Origin: a virus
DNA: 39,798 bases
Virus record (IMG/VR): IMGVR_UViG_3300042884_000166
Location: 1 to 39,798 of that record
Strand: one strand, 5' to 3'
The notes below the pieces were generated by a model. The model saw only the letters and a program-made list of their open reading frames with translations, was not told the DNA's origin and ran no database searches. Every line of letters begins with the position of its first letter. Position 1 is the stretch's first letter. Below are positions 30,430-36,104 of the stretch, one piece after another. The position numbers and the translations under genes are program-made.

Positions 30430-30654
30430 TTACTCTCTTTCTAATAATTGTTCGTTTGTGTTGTTTAGTATTTCTTCGTGAAATGCTAGGAAATCACGAC
30501 ATAAGTTGCGCATGCGTAAGAACGCACTACGCTCGTGTTCGTTCATGTCTAAGCACTCCATTGTGGATGCTTCGCTCATTGCGTCTACGCATTGTTCAAG
30601 TGCACTTTCGGTGTTCTCGAACATACAATAGGACATGTTTGGTGTATTGCTCAT
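30430..30654 (-). CDS. Hypothetical acidic helical protein, 74 aa
   Basis: Starts MSNTPNMSYCMFENTESALE after GAAAGGAAGTAACT. It is Glu/Met-rich and helical (CVDAMSEASTMECLDMNEHE; AFLRMRNLCRDFLAFHEEIL). It is the first gene of the unit released by HH-h, with the ligase next. Function unknown. Confidence 0.62.
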   Translation of the reverse strand: MSNTPNMSYCMFENTESALEQCVDAMSEASTMECLDMNEHERSAFLRMRNLCRDFLAFHEEILNNTNEQLLERE

Positions 30655-30675
30655 AGTTACTTCCTTTCATAATAT

Positions 30676-30725
30676 GTGTAAGACGTCTCCCGACGTTTCG
30701 CCTATTGAAGGCTCTTCAGTTACAC
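30676..30725 (-). ncRNA. Hammerhead ribozyme HH-h (type I)
   Basis: Leftward strand: stem I GUGUAA/UUACAC, core CUGAAGA (U7A), stem II GCC-UUCAAUA-GGC, GAAA, stem III CGUC-GGGA-GACG, U16.1-C17 (complement of 30682). The UAA stop of the upstream gene lies in stem I (GUG UAA C). A minimal 50-nt copy. Confidence 0.94.
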
Positions 30726-31118
30726 TTTGTTTAGAAATTTCTTAGCGATCCACATTTTTCCGTTTTCTTTCCGAGGTAGATGTCTAATTTCTTCCACAGC
30801 TGTAATGCTGTCAATAGACAACTTATCACCCTCCAAAAGATACACAACTAAATAGTCTGCATTGTCTATCGTTTTACTAGAGATTTCTACACCTGTGTCG
30901 CACGCTCTATACTTTACCTGGTAATTTACTTGTTTACCACGTTTCTCTAGAACAACATCAACACCTGGGTAATTTTTAGGCTTTACCACACCGCCTATGT
31001 GCTCTGCAAACATGTATTCGGCATATTCACCAATTACCTTGTCTGAACTACTAAACTGTGGGTTCTTGACAGCGAGAGTAAACATGTCGTTTAAGTCTTG
31101 TAAATTTTCATTTCTCAT
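30720..31118 (-). CDS. PD-(D/E)XK nuclease-like protein
   Basis: The 132-residue product has the restriction-endonuclease-fold pattern: helix with Glu (GEYAEYMFAEHIGG), then GVDVVLEKRGKQVNYQVKYR, i.e. Asp54 and the Q-x-K of the catalytic strand (Gln67/Lys69), followed by VEISSKTIDNADYLVVYLL. Phage proteins of this type can degrade host DNA or cut branched DNA; host DNA breakdown would fit the early position. It is bracketed by hammerheads HH-i and HH-h, so its mRNA would be monocistronic. Confidence 0.72.
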   Translation of the reverse strand: MRNENLQDLNDMFTLAVKNPQFSSSDKVIGEYAEYMFAEHIGGVVKPKNYPGVDVVLEKRGKQVNYQVKYRACDTGVEISSKTIDNADYLVVYLLEGDKLSIDSITAVEEIRHLPRKENGKMWIAKKFLNKV

Positions 31119-31138
31119 AACATTTCCTTTATGTGATT

Positions 31139-31188
31139 GTGTAAGACTCCTCGCGGAGTTTCGCCTATTGAAGGCTCATCAGTTACAC
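31139..31188 (-). ncRNA. Hammerhead ribozyme HH-i (type I)
   Basis: Leftward strand: stem I GUGUAA/UUACAC, CUGAUGA, stem II GCC-UUCAAUA-GGC, GAAA, stem III CUCC-GCGA-GGAG with GNRA-type loop, U16.1-C17 (complement of 31145). The UAA stop of the upstream gene is in stem I. Confidence 0.95.
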
Positions 31189-31401
31189 TTGTGATAGCAC
31201 AAAGCTACCGAAGCACTCTTCGATCCATTCGTAAGGATCTCCTGTGCGTGCTTTCGCAACACCATATGGCATTTCGCCTGTGCTGCAATAGTACGAGAAT
31301 AACGACTCGTACAATCGTTCAGTCAGACCTTCGCCTTGTTTATACTTGGCTACGTCTTCACTGTATACTGCTAGTAATTCTTTATATGCTTCTGGTTTCA
31401 T
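31183..31401 (-). CDS. Hypothetical protein, 72 aa
   Basis: Starts MKPEAYKELLAVYSEDVAKY with ATGA overlap to the preceding gene. Helical N-terminus, then FSYYCSTGEMPYGVAKARTG and DPYEWIEECFGSFVLSQV. The final Val codon and stop lie within HH-i. The PYGVAKARTGDPYEWI pattern may be a conserved phage motif; I cannot name it. Confidence 0.63.
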   Translation of the reverse strand: MKPEAYKELLAVYSEDVAKYKQGEGLTERLYESLFSYYCSTGEMPYGVAKARTGDPYEWIEECFGSFVLSQV

Positions 31402-31814
31402 AATGTGTCCTCTATATTTGGATATGTGCCGTTCTCTCGTCCTACCAATTCGAGTTCGAATATGGATCGGAGTTGACCTTGCACTTGGTGTTGTGTGTCT
31501 AAAATAGCACGGATGTGCTCGTTGCTCAGATTACAAACTGGAACTTGGCGTTTTGGTTGATCACCATTCTTGCCATAAGTTCCCCAGTGTAGATTCTGAC
31601 GGATCACTTCGTGCGTGTCATCAGAATAAATTGAGATTTCCTCATAGGGCGCATCCTCGTGAATGTTCCTACGTAGGTAAGCGTTGCCGCCATCTGCCAT
31701 GTATTCTTTGCCATTGGCATCGAGATGTGTCTGGTAGTCGTGGCGACTGGTTGATCTCAACACTGTCCCATCGGGAGTGCGAATCTGGTTCAATATAATG
31801 AATCGTTCTGTCAT
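31398..31814 (-). CDS. Conserved phage protein, 138 aa
   Basis: The start is MTERFIILNQIRTPDGTVLR (ATG at 31812-31814, AAAGGATTGAAT upstream). The sequence SRHDYQTHLDANGKEYMADG, then YLRRNIHEDAPYEEISIYSD and HWGTYGKNGDQPKRQ and LSNEHIRAILDTQ, is one I recall as a well-conserved phage hypothetical family. Its strand-rich core suggests a small folded enzyme or adaptor. The function is not known. Confidence 0.75.
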   Translation of the reverse strand: MTERFIILNQIRTPDGTVLRSTSRHDYQTHLDANGKEYMADGGNAYLRRNIHEDAPYEEISIYSDDTHEVIRQNLHWGTYGKNGDQPKRQVPVCNLSNEHIRAILDTQHQVQGQLRSIFELELVGRENGTYPNIEDTL

Positions 31815-31824
31815 ATTCAATCCT

Positions 31825-32085
31825 TTAGATTTCATAGACTGATGCGCGAGCGGGATTTACCCATTCTGCGAATAGTCCGTGGTCTCGAAGGATCTGACAC
31901 AACAGTCCAGATTTGCCAAACTCTGGATTCTCAAGATATGAATCTCCATCGTAATAGTTTAGCCATGTGTCTGATAGCGCATCTTCAGCAGAAATGCTAA
32001 AGTTGCCATTATCATCGTAATGCTCGTAAACTGGACAGCCAAGTTTGGCTAGTTTGTTGTATGCTTTAATGTATGCTCGTTTCAT
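31825..32085 (-). CDS. Conserved phage protein, 86 aa
   Basis: The start is MKRAYIKAYNKLAKLGCPVY with AAGGAGAAACATT; the longer frame reads through the ribozyme and is rejected. Pattern YEHYDDNGNFSISAEDALSD...YYDGDSYLENPEFG...LL-ILRDHGLFAEW-NPA is shared with small phage proteins that I know only as hypotheticals. It starts the mRNA unit released by HH-j and is followed by the 138-residue conserved gene. Confidence 0.72.
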   Translation of the reverse strand: MKRAYIKAYNKLAKLGCPVYEHYDDNGNFSISAEDALSDTWLNYYDGDSYLENPEFGKSGLLCQILRDHGLFAEWVNPARASVYEI

Positions 32086-32136
32086 AATGTTTCTCCTTGT
32101 AAAATGTTGCGAGAATAAGGCAAAATTTAAATGCCT

Positions 32137-32232
32137 GTCTAATACCCTATGCCTTCCTGTCACGGATCGGTGCATAGTAATGCCATCTGGGCATCCATAG
32201 GGTTTCGTCTATTGAAGACTCATCAGTTAGAC
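32137..32232 (-). ncRNA. Hammerhead ribozyme HH-j (type I, extended stem III, UA cleavage site)
   Basis: Leftward strand: stem I GUCUAA/UUAGAC, CUGAUGA, stem II GUC-UUCAAUA-GAC (plus flanking pairs), GAAA, stem III CCCUAUG/CAUAGGG enlarged by about 45 bases with an inner GAUGCCC-AGAU-GGCAU hairpin, then U16.1-A17 (complement of 32143), an allowed UH site. The core UGA ends the upstream gene (QSN end). Confidence 0.88.
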
Positions 32233-32474
32233 TGAGATGTAACTTTTACTGCTGTGGTTCCTAGAGCAGTCTCATAGAATTTGGTTTGTTCAGAGTCTGA
32301 CAGACAATTACTTGTCATGTCCATGAATCTATCACGGATCTCATCTAAACGATTCTCTAAAACTGACATGTCACCATTGCCAACTTCGAACCAAATCTCA
32401 TATGCTCGATACAAGTCTCTGTGAAGTTGATCTAATGCTATGTTAACCATAGCTTCTTTTAATGTAATAGTCAT
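32223..32474 (-). CDS. Hypothetical helical protein, 83 aa
   Basis: Starts MTITLKEAMVNIALDQLHRD after AAGGAATTATT. All helical (LYRAYEIWFEVGNGDMSVLE; NRLDEIRDRFMDMTSNCLSD). Ends TSQSN with the stop in the HH-j core. It has CLSDSEQTKF near the end. Function unknown. Confidence 0.62.
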   Translation of the reverse strand: MTITLKEAMVNIALDQLHRDLYRAYEIWFEVGNGDMSVLENRLDEIRDRFMDMTSNCLSDSEQTKFYETALGTTAVKVTSQSN

Positions 32475-32483
32475 AATAATTCC

Positions 32484-32594
32484 TTATAGTGGTAGTGAAA
32501 ATCCAAAGAACAACAATGCGAAGAAGACGGCAAACATAATAATCCAACCTAGGATTTCTCCAAAGCTGGGTTTATCGTTGAATCGATATTTCAT
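32484..32594 (-). CDS. Single-span membrane peptide, 36 aa
   Basis: ATG at 32592-32594; site AAGGAAAGTACTAAC. The frame encodes MKYRFNDKPSFGEILG, then one membrane span WIIMFAVFFALLFFGFSL, and stops. One of five very short membrane proteins in this phage. No match claimed. The good ribosome site and exact fit between neighbours support it. Confidence 0.65.
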   Translation of the reverse strand: MKYRFNDKPSFGEILGWIIMFAVFFALLFFGFSLPL

Positions 32595-32595
32595 G

Positions 32596-32871
32596 TTAGT
32601 ACTTTCCTTTCGAATTGCGTGGATCGGGAATTGGATCGATATCTTTATTGCTAAAGCTAACTTTCCGTTTGAATCCTACAGACGGTTCGTCGTCGAACAT
32701 CAATGTAGCACGTTGTGTAATTGGCATTACCATATTCCACTGGTCTACAAATGAGTCCAATAAACCATCCGAGTAAATACTCAGAGTTATGTCGTTGTAT
32801 TTACATAGTGTTCTGAATTCCTCAGAGCTGTAATCTTTATCGTTGATTAAAACGCTTAAACTATGTTTCAT
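32596..32871 (-). CDS. Hypothetical protein, 91 aa
   Basis: The start is MKHSLSVLINDKDYSSEEFR, with AAAGGATCTATT upstream; an ATG 15 bases earlier lies in the ribosome-site region. Mixed strands and helices (TLSIYSDGLLDSFVDQWNMV; RATLMFDDEPSVGFKRKVSF). It starts the unit released by HH-k. Function unknown. Confidence 0.63.
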   Translation of the reverse strand: MKHSLSVLINDKDYSSEEFRTLCKYNDITLSIYSDGLLDSFVDQWNMVMPITQRATLMFDDEPSVGFKRKVSFSNKDIDPIPDPRNSKGKY

Positions 32872-32895
32872 AATAGATCCTTTCATAATAATTTA

Positions 32896-32944
32896 ATCTA
32901 AGACTGCTCGCGCAGTTTCGTCGTTACCGACTCATCAGTTAGAT
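32896..32944 (-). ncRNA. Hammerhead ribozyme HH-k (type I, minimal)
   Basis: Leftward strand: stem I AUCUAA/UUAGAU, CUGAUGA, stem II GUCG-GUAA-CGAC with a GNRA loop, GAAA, stem III CUGC-GCGA-GCAG with a GNRA loop, U16.1-C17 (complement of 32902). At 49 nt it is a textbook minimal hammerhead with every core base present, and the clearest copy for testing. Confidence 0.97.
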
Positions 32945-32946
32945 GT

Positions 32947-33117
32947 TTAGAACCATCCTAGGATTGCTCCTAGTGGGAATATAAATATTCCACAAGCTCT
33001 TGCAATAGTTTTTCCGCTCACATCTAATTGTGAGAACAGTTTAACTATATTTGCGATGTAGCCAAGCACAGCAGCTATCACCACAATAACAAATACAATA
33101 GTAAACGCTAATTCCAT
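32947..33117 (-). CDS. Two-span membrane protein, 56 aa
   Basis: ATG at 33115-33117 with AGGACTAAT upstream. Two hydrophobic segments (FTIVFVIVVIAAVLGYIANI; ACGIFIFPLGAILGWF) flank a polar loop (KLFSQLDVSGKTIAR), giving a hairpin in the membrane. A holin-like role is possible in principle; the early position argues against it. Its UAA stop lies two bases before HH-k. Confidence 0.66.
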   Translation of the reverse strand: MELAFTIVFVIVVIAAVLGYIANIVKLFSQLDVSGKTIARACGIFIFPLGAILGWF

Positions 33118-33126
33118 ATTAGTCCT

Positions 33127-33276
33127 TTATTTCGCTAGTAAATATAAACCAATGTTACTAAATGCGTAACCAGTGTACACTATCAAGTTTGGTAATGAAC
33201 CTTTGAAGTATTGGTCTAAACCAATCGCAAAGTAAACCAAGCCGATAATGATAATAAGATATTTCATTTCAAACAT
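33127..33276 (-). CDS. Small membrane protein, 49 aa
   Basis: The start is MFEMKYLIIIIGLVYFAIGL, preceded by AAAGGAATTAAA; the earlier in-frame codon lies in the previous gene. Two short spans (residues 5-20 and about 30-47, NLIVYTGYAFSNIGLYLLA) joined by a polar loop. It is followed by another two-span protein, which suggests a membrane-directed pair. Role unknown. Confidence 0.63.
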   Translation of the reverse strand: MFEMKYLIIIIGLVYFAIGLDQYFKGSLPNLIVYTGYAFSNIGLYLLAK

Positions 33277-33287
33277 TTTAATTCCTT

Positions 33288-33545
33288 TCAATAATTTTCT
33301 AATTCTTTTCCTACATACCAAAACCAATTGCGGAAATGGCCAGGAAACATATCACAGTCAGACTGAGCACGATCTCGAGCTTTGTCGTATAGACGTTGTA
33401 AGTCCATATAACAATCTACAAGTATCGCTACTTCGTTTAACTGCTTCATAAGTCTATTTGCCTTTTCTTCAGAACAATGCTTTTCCATGTCTGTAGTGTT
33501 GGCATAGTAAACCGCAAGCAATGCGGAGGTTTCTAAATAGTTCAT
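33288..33545 (-). CDS. Hypothetical protein, 85 aa
   Basis: The start is MNYLETSALLAVYYANTTDM with GAGGATCTATA upstream; the longer frame overlaps the preceding gene. Helical with Cys residues (KQLNEVAILVDCYMDLQRLY; AQSDCDMFPGHFRNWFWYVG). It ends ELENY. Function unknown. Confidence 0.63.
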   Translation of the reverse strand: MNYLETSALLAVYYANTTDMEKHCSEEKANRLMKQLNEVAILVDCYMDLQRLYDKARDRAQSDCDMFPGHFRNWFWYVGKELENY

Positions 33546-33546
33546 A

Positions 33547-33717
33547 TTATAGATCCTCTGCTGCAAGCATGTTACTGTTACCAGCGAATACTTCTTTGAA
33601 TGCTTTGATGAGTTCTTCATCATTTAGCTTATAAGTGAAACTTGAAGTGTCACACTCCATGTGAATGGCACTTACCATTCCCGCACGGTTAAAACCGTTG
33701 TATATAATTTTATTCAT
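33547..33717 (-). CDS. Small hypothetical protein, 56 aa
   Basis: ATG at 33715-33717 follows AAAGGAAATTATT. The product reads MNKIIYNGFNRAGMVSAIHM then ECDTSSFTYKLNDEELIKAF and ends KEVFAGNSNMLAAEDL. It is compact, with possible strand-helix topology. It is the first gene after HH-l and is followed by the 85-residue gene with one base between stop and start. It is below usual length limits. Confidence 0.67.
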   Translation of the reverse strand: MNKIIYNGFNRAGMVSAIHMECDTSSFTYKLNDEELIKAFKEVFAGNSNMLAAEDL

Positions 33718-33743
33718 AATAATTTCCTTTCAATAATAAAATA

Positions 33744-33794
33744 ATCTAAGACTGGATTTCTCCAGTTTCGTCGTTACCGACTCATCAGTTAGAT
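33744..33794 (-). ncRNA. Hammerhead ribozyme HH-l (type I, minimal)
   Basis: Leftward strand: stem I AUCUAA/UUAGAU, CUGAUGA, stem II GUCG-GUAA-CGAC, GAAA, stem III CUGGA-GAAA-UCCAG with a GNRA loop, U16.1-C17 (complement of 33750). Stem III differs from HH-k but keeps pairing. The core UGA ends the upstream gene (GCA UCU AAC UGA). Confidence 0.96.
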
Positions 33795-34102
33795 GCTAAT
33801 TCAGACAACAGTGACTTTGAAACTTTATCAATTGCTTCGATGTCTGCTTTTACAAAGCGATTACCAAACTTGATAACAATTTCAGAAGTGTTTTCAGCAT
33901 TTCTAGCATTTAGTGGGCAAATGTATCTGCTGCTTTTTACTGTAGATTCTAAAGTTTGAGATGTCTTGTTCACCAGAACAGTTACACCAGAAGGATAACT
34001 TACACCTTGCATAGATCTGTTAAATCTAATTGGCTTAACTTCTTTTAAGTTATTCAAATAAAATACTGTTACAAGACCACTATTTTTACATACTTTTTTC
34101 AT
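33785..34102 (-). CDS. Hypothetical protein, 105 aa
   Basis: Starts MKKVCKNSGLVTVFYLNNLK after TAGGAGTTTT. Strand-rich basic protein (PIRFNRSMQGVSYPSGVTVL; KFGNRFVKADIEAID) ending SELASN with the stop in the HH-l core. It shares a V-L-I-Y-pattern and small size with the next upstream gene (34124-34438), perhaps a distant duplicate. Function unknown. Confidence 0.63.
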   Translation of the reverse strand: MKKVCKNSGLVTVFYLNNLKEVKPIRFNRSMQGVSYPSGVTVLVNKTSQTLESTVKSSRYICPLNARNAENTSEIVIKFGNRFVKADIEAIDKVSKSLLSELASN

Positions 34103-34123
34103 AAAACTCCTAATAAATAAATG

Positions 34124-34438
34124 TTAAGCGTAAGCGGGATTTGAACAGCCAGTAATAGCAATCTTCAAATCGTAATATTTGTTGAACCAAGGAAGTTTCC
34201 TATTCTTTTTGTTAGGATACCCTTTTGTTCGGCCACAAACTTTTACAATAAACTGCTCATCTTGGTGCATACCAATAAAAGCATTTAGTGTTGAGGTGTG
34301 TTTCACATTAGAATTAAAGAAATCTTTCGATTCTAGAATTCGACTATTCGTGCTTCGATTCAAGCCAACGGCTGTGAACATGTGCTCTTTTAAGCGTGGC
34401 ACATAAATTAGAACTAAGTTTCGTTCTTTGTTTTTCAT
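34124..34438 (-). CDS. Hypothetical protein, 104 aa
   Basis: The start is MKNKERNLVLIYVPRLKEHM with GGAGTATTAT upstream. Basic, strand-rich (FTAVGLNRSTNSRILESKDF; QFIVKVCGRTKGYPNKKNRK). The order of features (short basic N-terminus, FxVxY strand, R-L-x-E, N-R-S) is reminiscent of the 105-residue protein that follows it, so a paralogous pair is possible. First gene after type III hammerhead HH-m. Function unknown. Confidence 0.62.
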   Translation of the reverse strand: MKNKERNLVLIYVPRLKEHMFTAVGLNRSTNSRILESKDFFNSNVKHTSTLNAFIGMHQDEQFIVKVCGRTKGYPNKKNRKLPWFNKYYDLKIAITGCSNPAYA

Positions 34439-34469
34439 ATAATACTCCAATCATAATAAGATAAATAAA

Positions 34470-34520
34470 TCTGTTTCGTCGTTTCCGACTCATCAGTGTG
34501 GATACACATCCACATACAGA
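34470..34520 (-). ncRNA. Hammerhead ribozyme HH-m (type III topology)
   Basis: Leftward strand: stem III strand UCUGU (U16.1), A17, closed stem I UGUGGAU-GUGU-AUCCACA, core CUGAUGA, stem II GUCG-GAAA-CGAC, GAAA, and the closing stem III strand CAGA. Here stem I is a capped hairpin and stem III is open, unlike the other 14. Stem III has only five pairs, so activity is less certain. It sits at the 3' end of the structured RNA at 34515-34639. Confidence 0.78.
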
Positions 34521-34639
34521 GCACCTTGTTTGCGGCACAAGATGCAAAAGCCCTCGCTAGGATTGGATAAAGGGATCCAATAATAGAGAGTGTTCGATTC
34601 GCCATAAAGGCATGCTCTCGAACTCGCATTATAATCTAA
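34515..34639 (-). ncRNA. Structured, tRNA-like RNA bracketed by two hammerheads
   Basis: No gene is present. The leftward RNA from the HH-n cleavage site to the HH-m cleavage site is 125 nt. Visible stems: an outer AGAGCAU/GUGCUCU (34612-34618 with 34518-34524), GCC-UUUAU-GGC, AUUGGAU-CCCUUU-AUCCAAU, CCU-AGCG-AGG, and CUUGU-GCCGCAA-ACAAG (5-bp stem, 7-nt loop) directly beside the outer stem. The outline recalls a tRNA cloverleaf, but T-loop, anticodon and CCA consensus are missing. GUUCGA/UCGAAC is an alternative pairing. Excision as a discrete RNA, possibly circularised, is inference. Confidence 0.6.
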
Positions 34640-34703
34640 GACTACCATGCCAGTGTTTCTGGTCTTATTGATAGTTTCGTCGTTACCGACTCATCAGTTA
34701 GAT
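34634..34703 (-). ncRNA. Hammerhead ribozyme HH-n (type I, extended stem III)
   Basis: Leftward strand: stem I AUCUAA/UUAGAU, CUGAUGA, stem II GUCG-GUAA-CGAC, GAAA, stem III CUAUC/GGUAG extended by an inner CCAG-AAACA-CUGG hairpin, U16.1-C17 (complement of 34640). It lies one base after the stop codon of the Ala/Lys-rich gene and frees the 5' end of the structured RNA. Confidence 0.93.
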
Positions 34704-34704
34704 G

Positions 34705-35247
34705 TTATGCTGCTTCCAATTCTTCGACAGTCTCTTCGACAATCTTGACGGTTGCAACTTTAGCCTTATTCTTTACAGAATTGGCTTTCAATGCTAATTT
34801 CTCAGCTTTGACACGAGCTTTCTCAGCGAGTTTGGCTTCGTGGTTCAATTGGCGAGAAACTAATTTCTCAGCTTTCAATTTGGCACGAGCTTCCGCACGT
34901 TCAAGTTTGGCTTGATTCCATGCGGCATCTTTCGCTGCTTTGCGTAGAGCACGTTCTTCGGCTTTGGCGAATTTCGCACGTTGATATGCGGCATCCTTCT
35001 CGGCTTTAGCGATTGCTTTGGCTTGAGCTTTCTCTTCTTTGATACGAGCAATGTCAATATCAATGAATCGTAGAGCTTCTTCAGAGAACTTTACATTCTT
35101 GAAGCCCATGTCACGAACTTTGTTTCCAAGTTCATAGCGATCTGTAAATGTTCCAATTTCTTTCTGTTCAACAATTTGAATGTTGCGAATCAGAACTAAT
35201 TTGTTATCTACAAGTTTTACTTCTAATGGGTTAAAGTTTGTTTTCAT
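34705..35247 (-). CDS. Ala/Lys/Glu-rich coiled-coil protein, 180 aa
   Basis: The first about 65 residues form a small folded domain (MKTNFNPLEVKLVDNKLVLI; GTFTDRYELGNKVRDMGFKN). From residue 65 on it is a long charged helix of degenerate repeats (AKAIAKAEKDAAYQRAKFAK; AERALRKAAKDAAWNQAKLE; RAEARAKLKAEKL...KARVKAEKLALKA). Coiled coil is certain by composition. It is the first gene of the whole leftward operon, the position of T7 gene 0.3-like host-takeover proteins; a role there is inference. Confidence 0.7.
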   Translation of the reverse strand: MKTNFNPLEVKLVDNKLVLIRNIQIVEQKEIGTFTDRYELGNKVRDMGFKNVKFSEEALRFIDIDIARIKEEKAQAKAIAKAEKDAAYQRAKFAKAEERALRKAAKDAAWNQAKLERAEARAKLKAEKLVSRQLNHEAKLAEKARVKAEKLALKANSVKNKAKVATVKIVEETVEELEAA

Positions 35248-35279
35248 AAGATTTACTTTCTATAGTTAAAGACAAAATT

Positions 35280-35329
35280 GTCCAATACTTCTCTCGAAGT
35301 TTCGATCATATAGATCTCATCAGTTGGAC
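35280..35329 (-). ncRNA. Hammerhead ribozyme HH-o (type I, UA cleavage site)
   Basis: Leftward strand: stem I GUCCAA/UUGGAC, CUGAUGA, stem II GAUC-UAUAU-GAUC, GAAA, stem III CUUC-GAGA-GAAG (GNRA loop), U16.1-A17 (complement of 35286). All three stems differ from the other copies while keeping pairing. It is the most upstream ribozyme and would trim the leader of the first gene. Confidence 0.94.
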
Positions 35330-35347
35330 TGATTACAATTCCGCACG

Positions 35348-35490
35348 CAATAGTTCCAGTTCTTCTCTTGCGAGAATCTTCAGTTGCTTGCGCACTAACT
35401 ATTTGTGTAGATTTGTATTGACGGTGGTTCCAGTCAAATGGGACATTCACATAGTTCCAGTTCTTCTCTTGCGAGAATCTTCAGTTACTT
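35348..35490 (-). repeat. Two-copy structured repeat, hammerhead-like but with changed core
   Basis: Two direct copies about 100 bases apart share some 36 bases. Each leftward copy reads CUGAAGA, UUCUC-GCAA-GAGAA, GAACUGG and lies within AUAGUU...AACUAU. The outermost pair changes from A-U in one copy to C-G in the other, supporting the stem. The order (outer stem, short arm, CUGANGA, stem II, GAA) is that of a type III hammerhead, but the base after GAA is C, not A, so catalysis is doubtful. Confidence 0.5.
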
Positions 35491-35599
35491 TTCATACTAA
35501 CTATGAGTAATCCTGTTTTGTTCAGTTCACTTTCGTGACTAACCACCATTGTGGTGTTTGTGGAAGTTTTACAGATCTTCCAACTGGTTGAGTTCGATT

Positions 35600-36060
35600 T
35601 ATTATTTATAGACTCCATCTGCACAACTCTGGACTAGGTCTTTACTACAGCGAGATTATTTGGATCGCAAATCCATTTGTAAGATTGAGGATTACAACTC
35701 CTAGTAAAATTAAGGATTACAACTCCTGTCAAGTTCGATAGTTTTACATCTTTCTGCATGACTCTGGACTAGATGGATCGATCGGGATTGCTCCTTTTCT
35801 TTCTAAGGAGTGTTTAGTCGGTCTGAGGAGGCTTGCAGTCATAGGATCCTAGAAGCCCTCGACAGGAGAGTAAAGGAGGACTAAAAGTTGCCCTCAGAGC
35901 TCGGCTCCTCCTCGTGTTAAGCATTTTTCTAACCCTTAGAATTGACTCGGAAAATTGTTATAATTTATCGCAGGAGCTCGGTCTGAGGCGATGATCGACA
36001 GGAGAGCTTCGCAGGTCGAAATATTGGTCTAAAAGCGACTCCTGGAGAGGATCTGATTTG
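35600..36060. repeat. Non-coding leader with short direct repeats
   Basis: No plausible gene is present. Short repeats include AGGATTACAACTCCT (about 35687 and 35713), CTCTGGACTAG (about 35627 and 35764), TCGACAGGAGAG (about 35857 and 35997), and GGTCTGAGG twice. This is where a host-type leftward early promoter is expected. The best candidate has TTGACA (complement of 35727-35732), a 17-base spacer and a poor TTTTAC -10 box; it is weak. Confidence 0.45.
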
Positions 36061-36104
36061 TCCTTATTGCCATAGTTGGGTAATCAGAGTGTGACGGTGG
36101 CTCC

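Noticed and set aside
10944-33794. Intergenic hairpins as intrinsic terminators
   Set aside because: None has a following U tract, and all carry the invariant CUGANGA and GAAA core outside the hairpins; only 22372-22407 looks like a terminator.
34515-34639. tRNA gene
   Set aside because: The outline is cloverleaf-like, but there is no TTCRANY T-loop, no standard anticodon loop with T33 and a purine at 37, and no CCA-compatible acceptor end.
28079-35329. CRISPR array or dispersed insertion repeats
   Set aside because: The repeated units are irregularly spaced between genes, and their arms change in a compensated way, which fits ribozymes and not CRISPR repeats.
35253-35450. Leftward 65-residue ORF running through hammerhead HH-o
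   Set aside because: It needs a GTG start without a proper ribosome site and translates a repeat copy and the whole ribozyme; the sequence is better explained as RNA structure.
35704-35732. Strong host sigma-70 early promoter
   Set aside because: TTGACA with a 17-base spacer is present, but the -10 box TTTTAC is poor; it is mentioned in the leader entry and not listed as a promoter.
35940-35964. Rightward TTGACT/TATAAT promoter
   Set aside because: The spacer is only about 11 bases, too short for a sigma-70 promoter.
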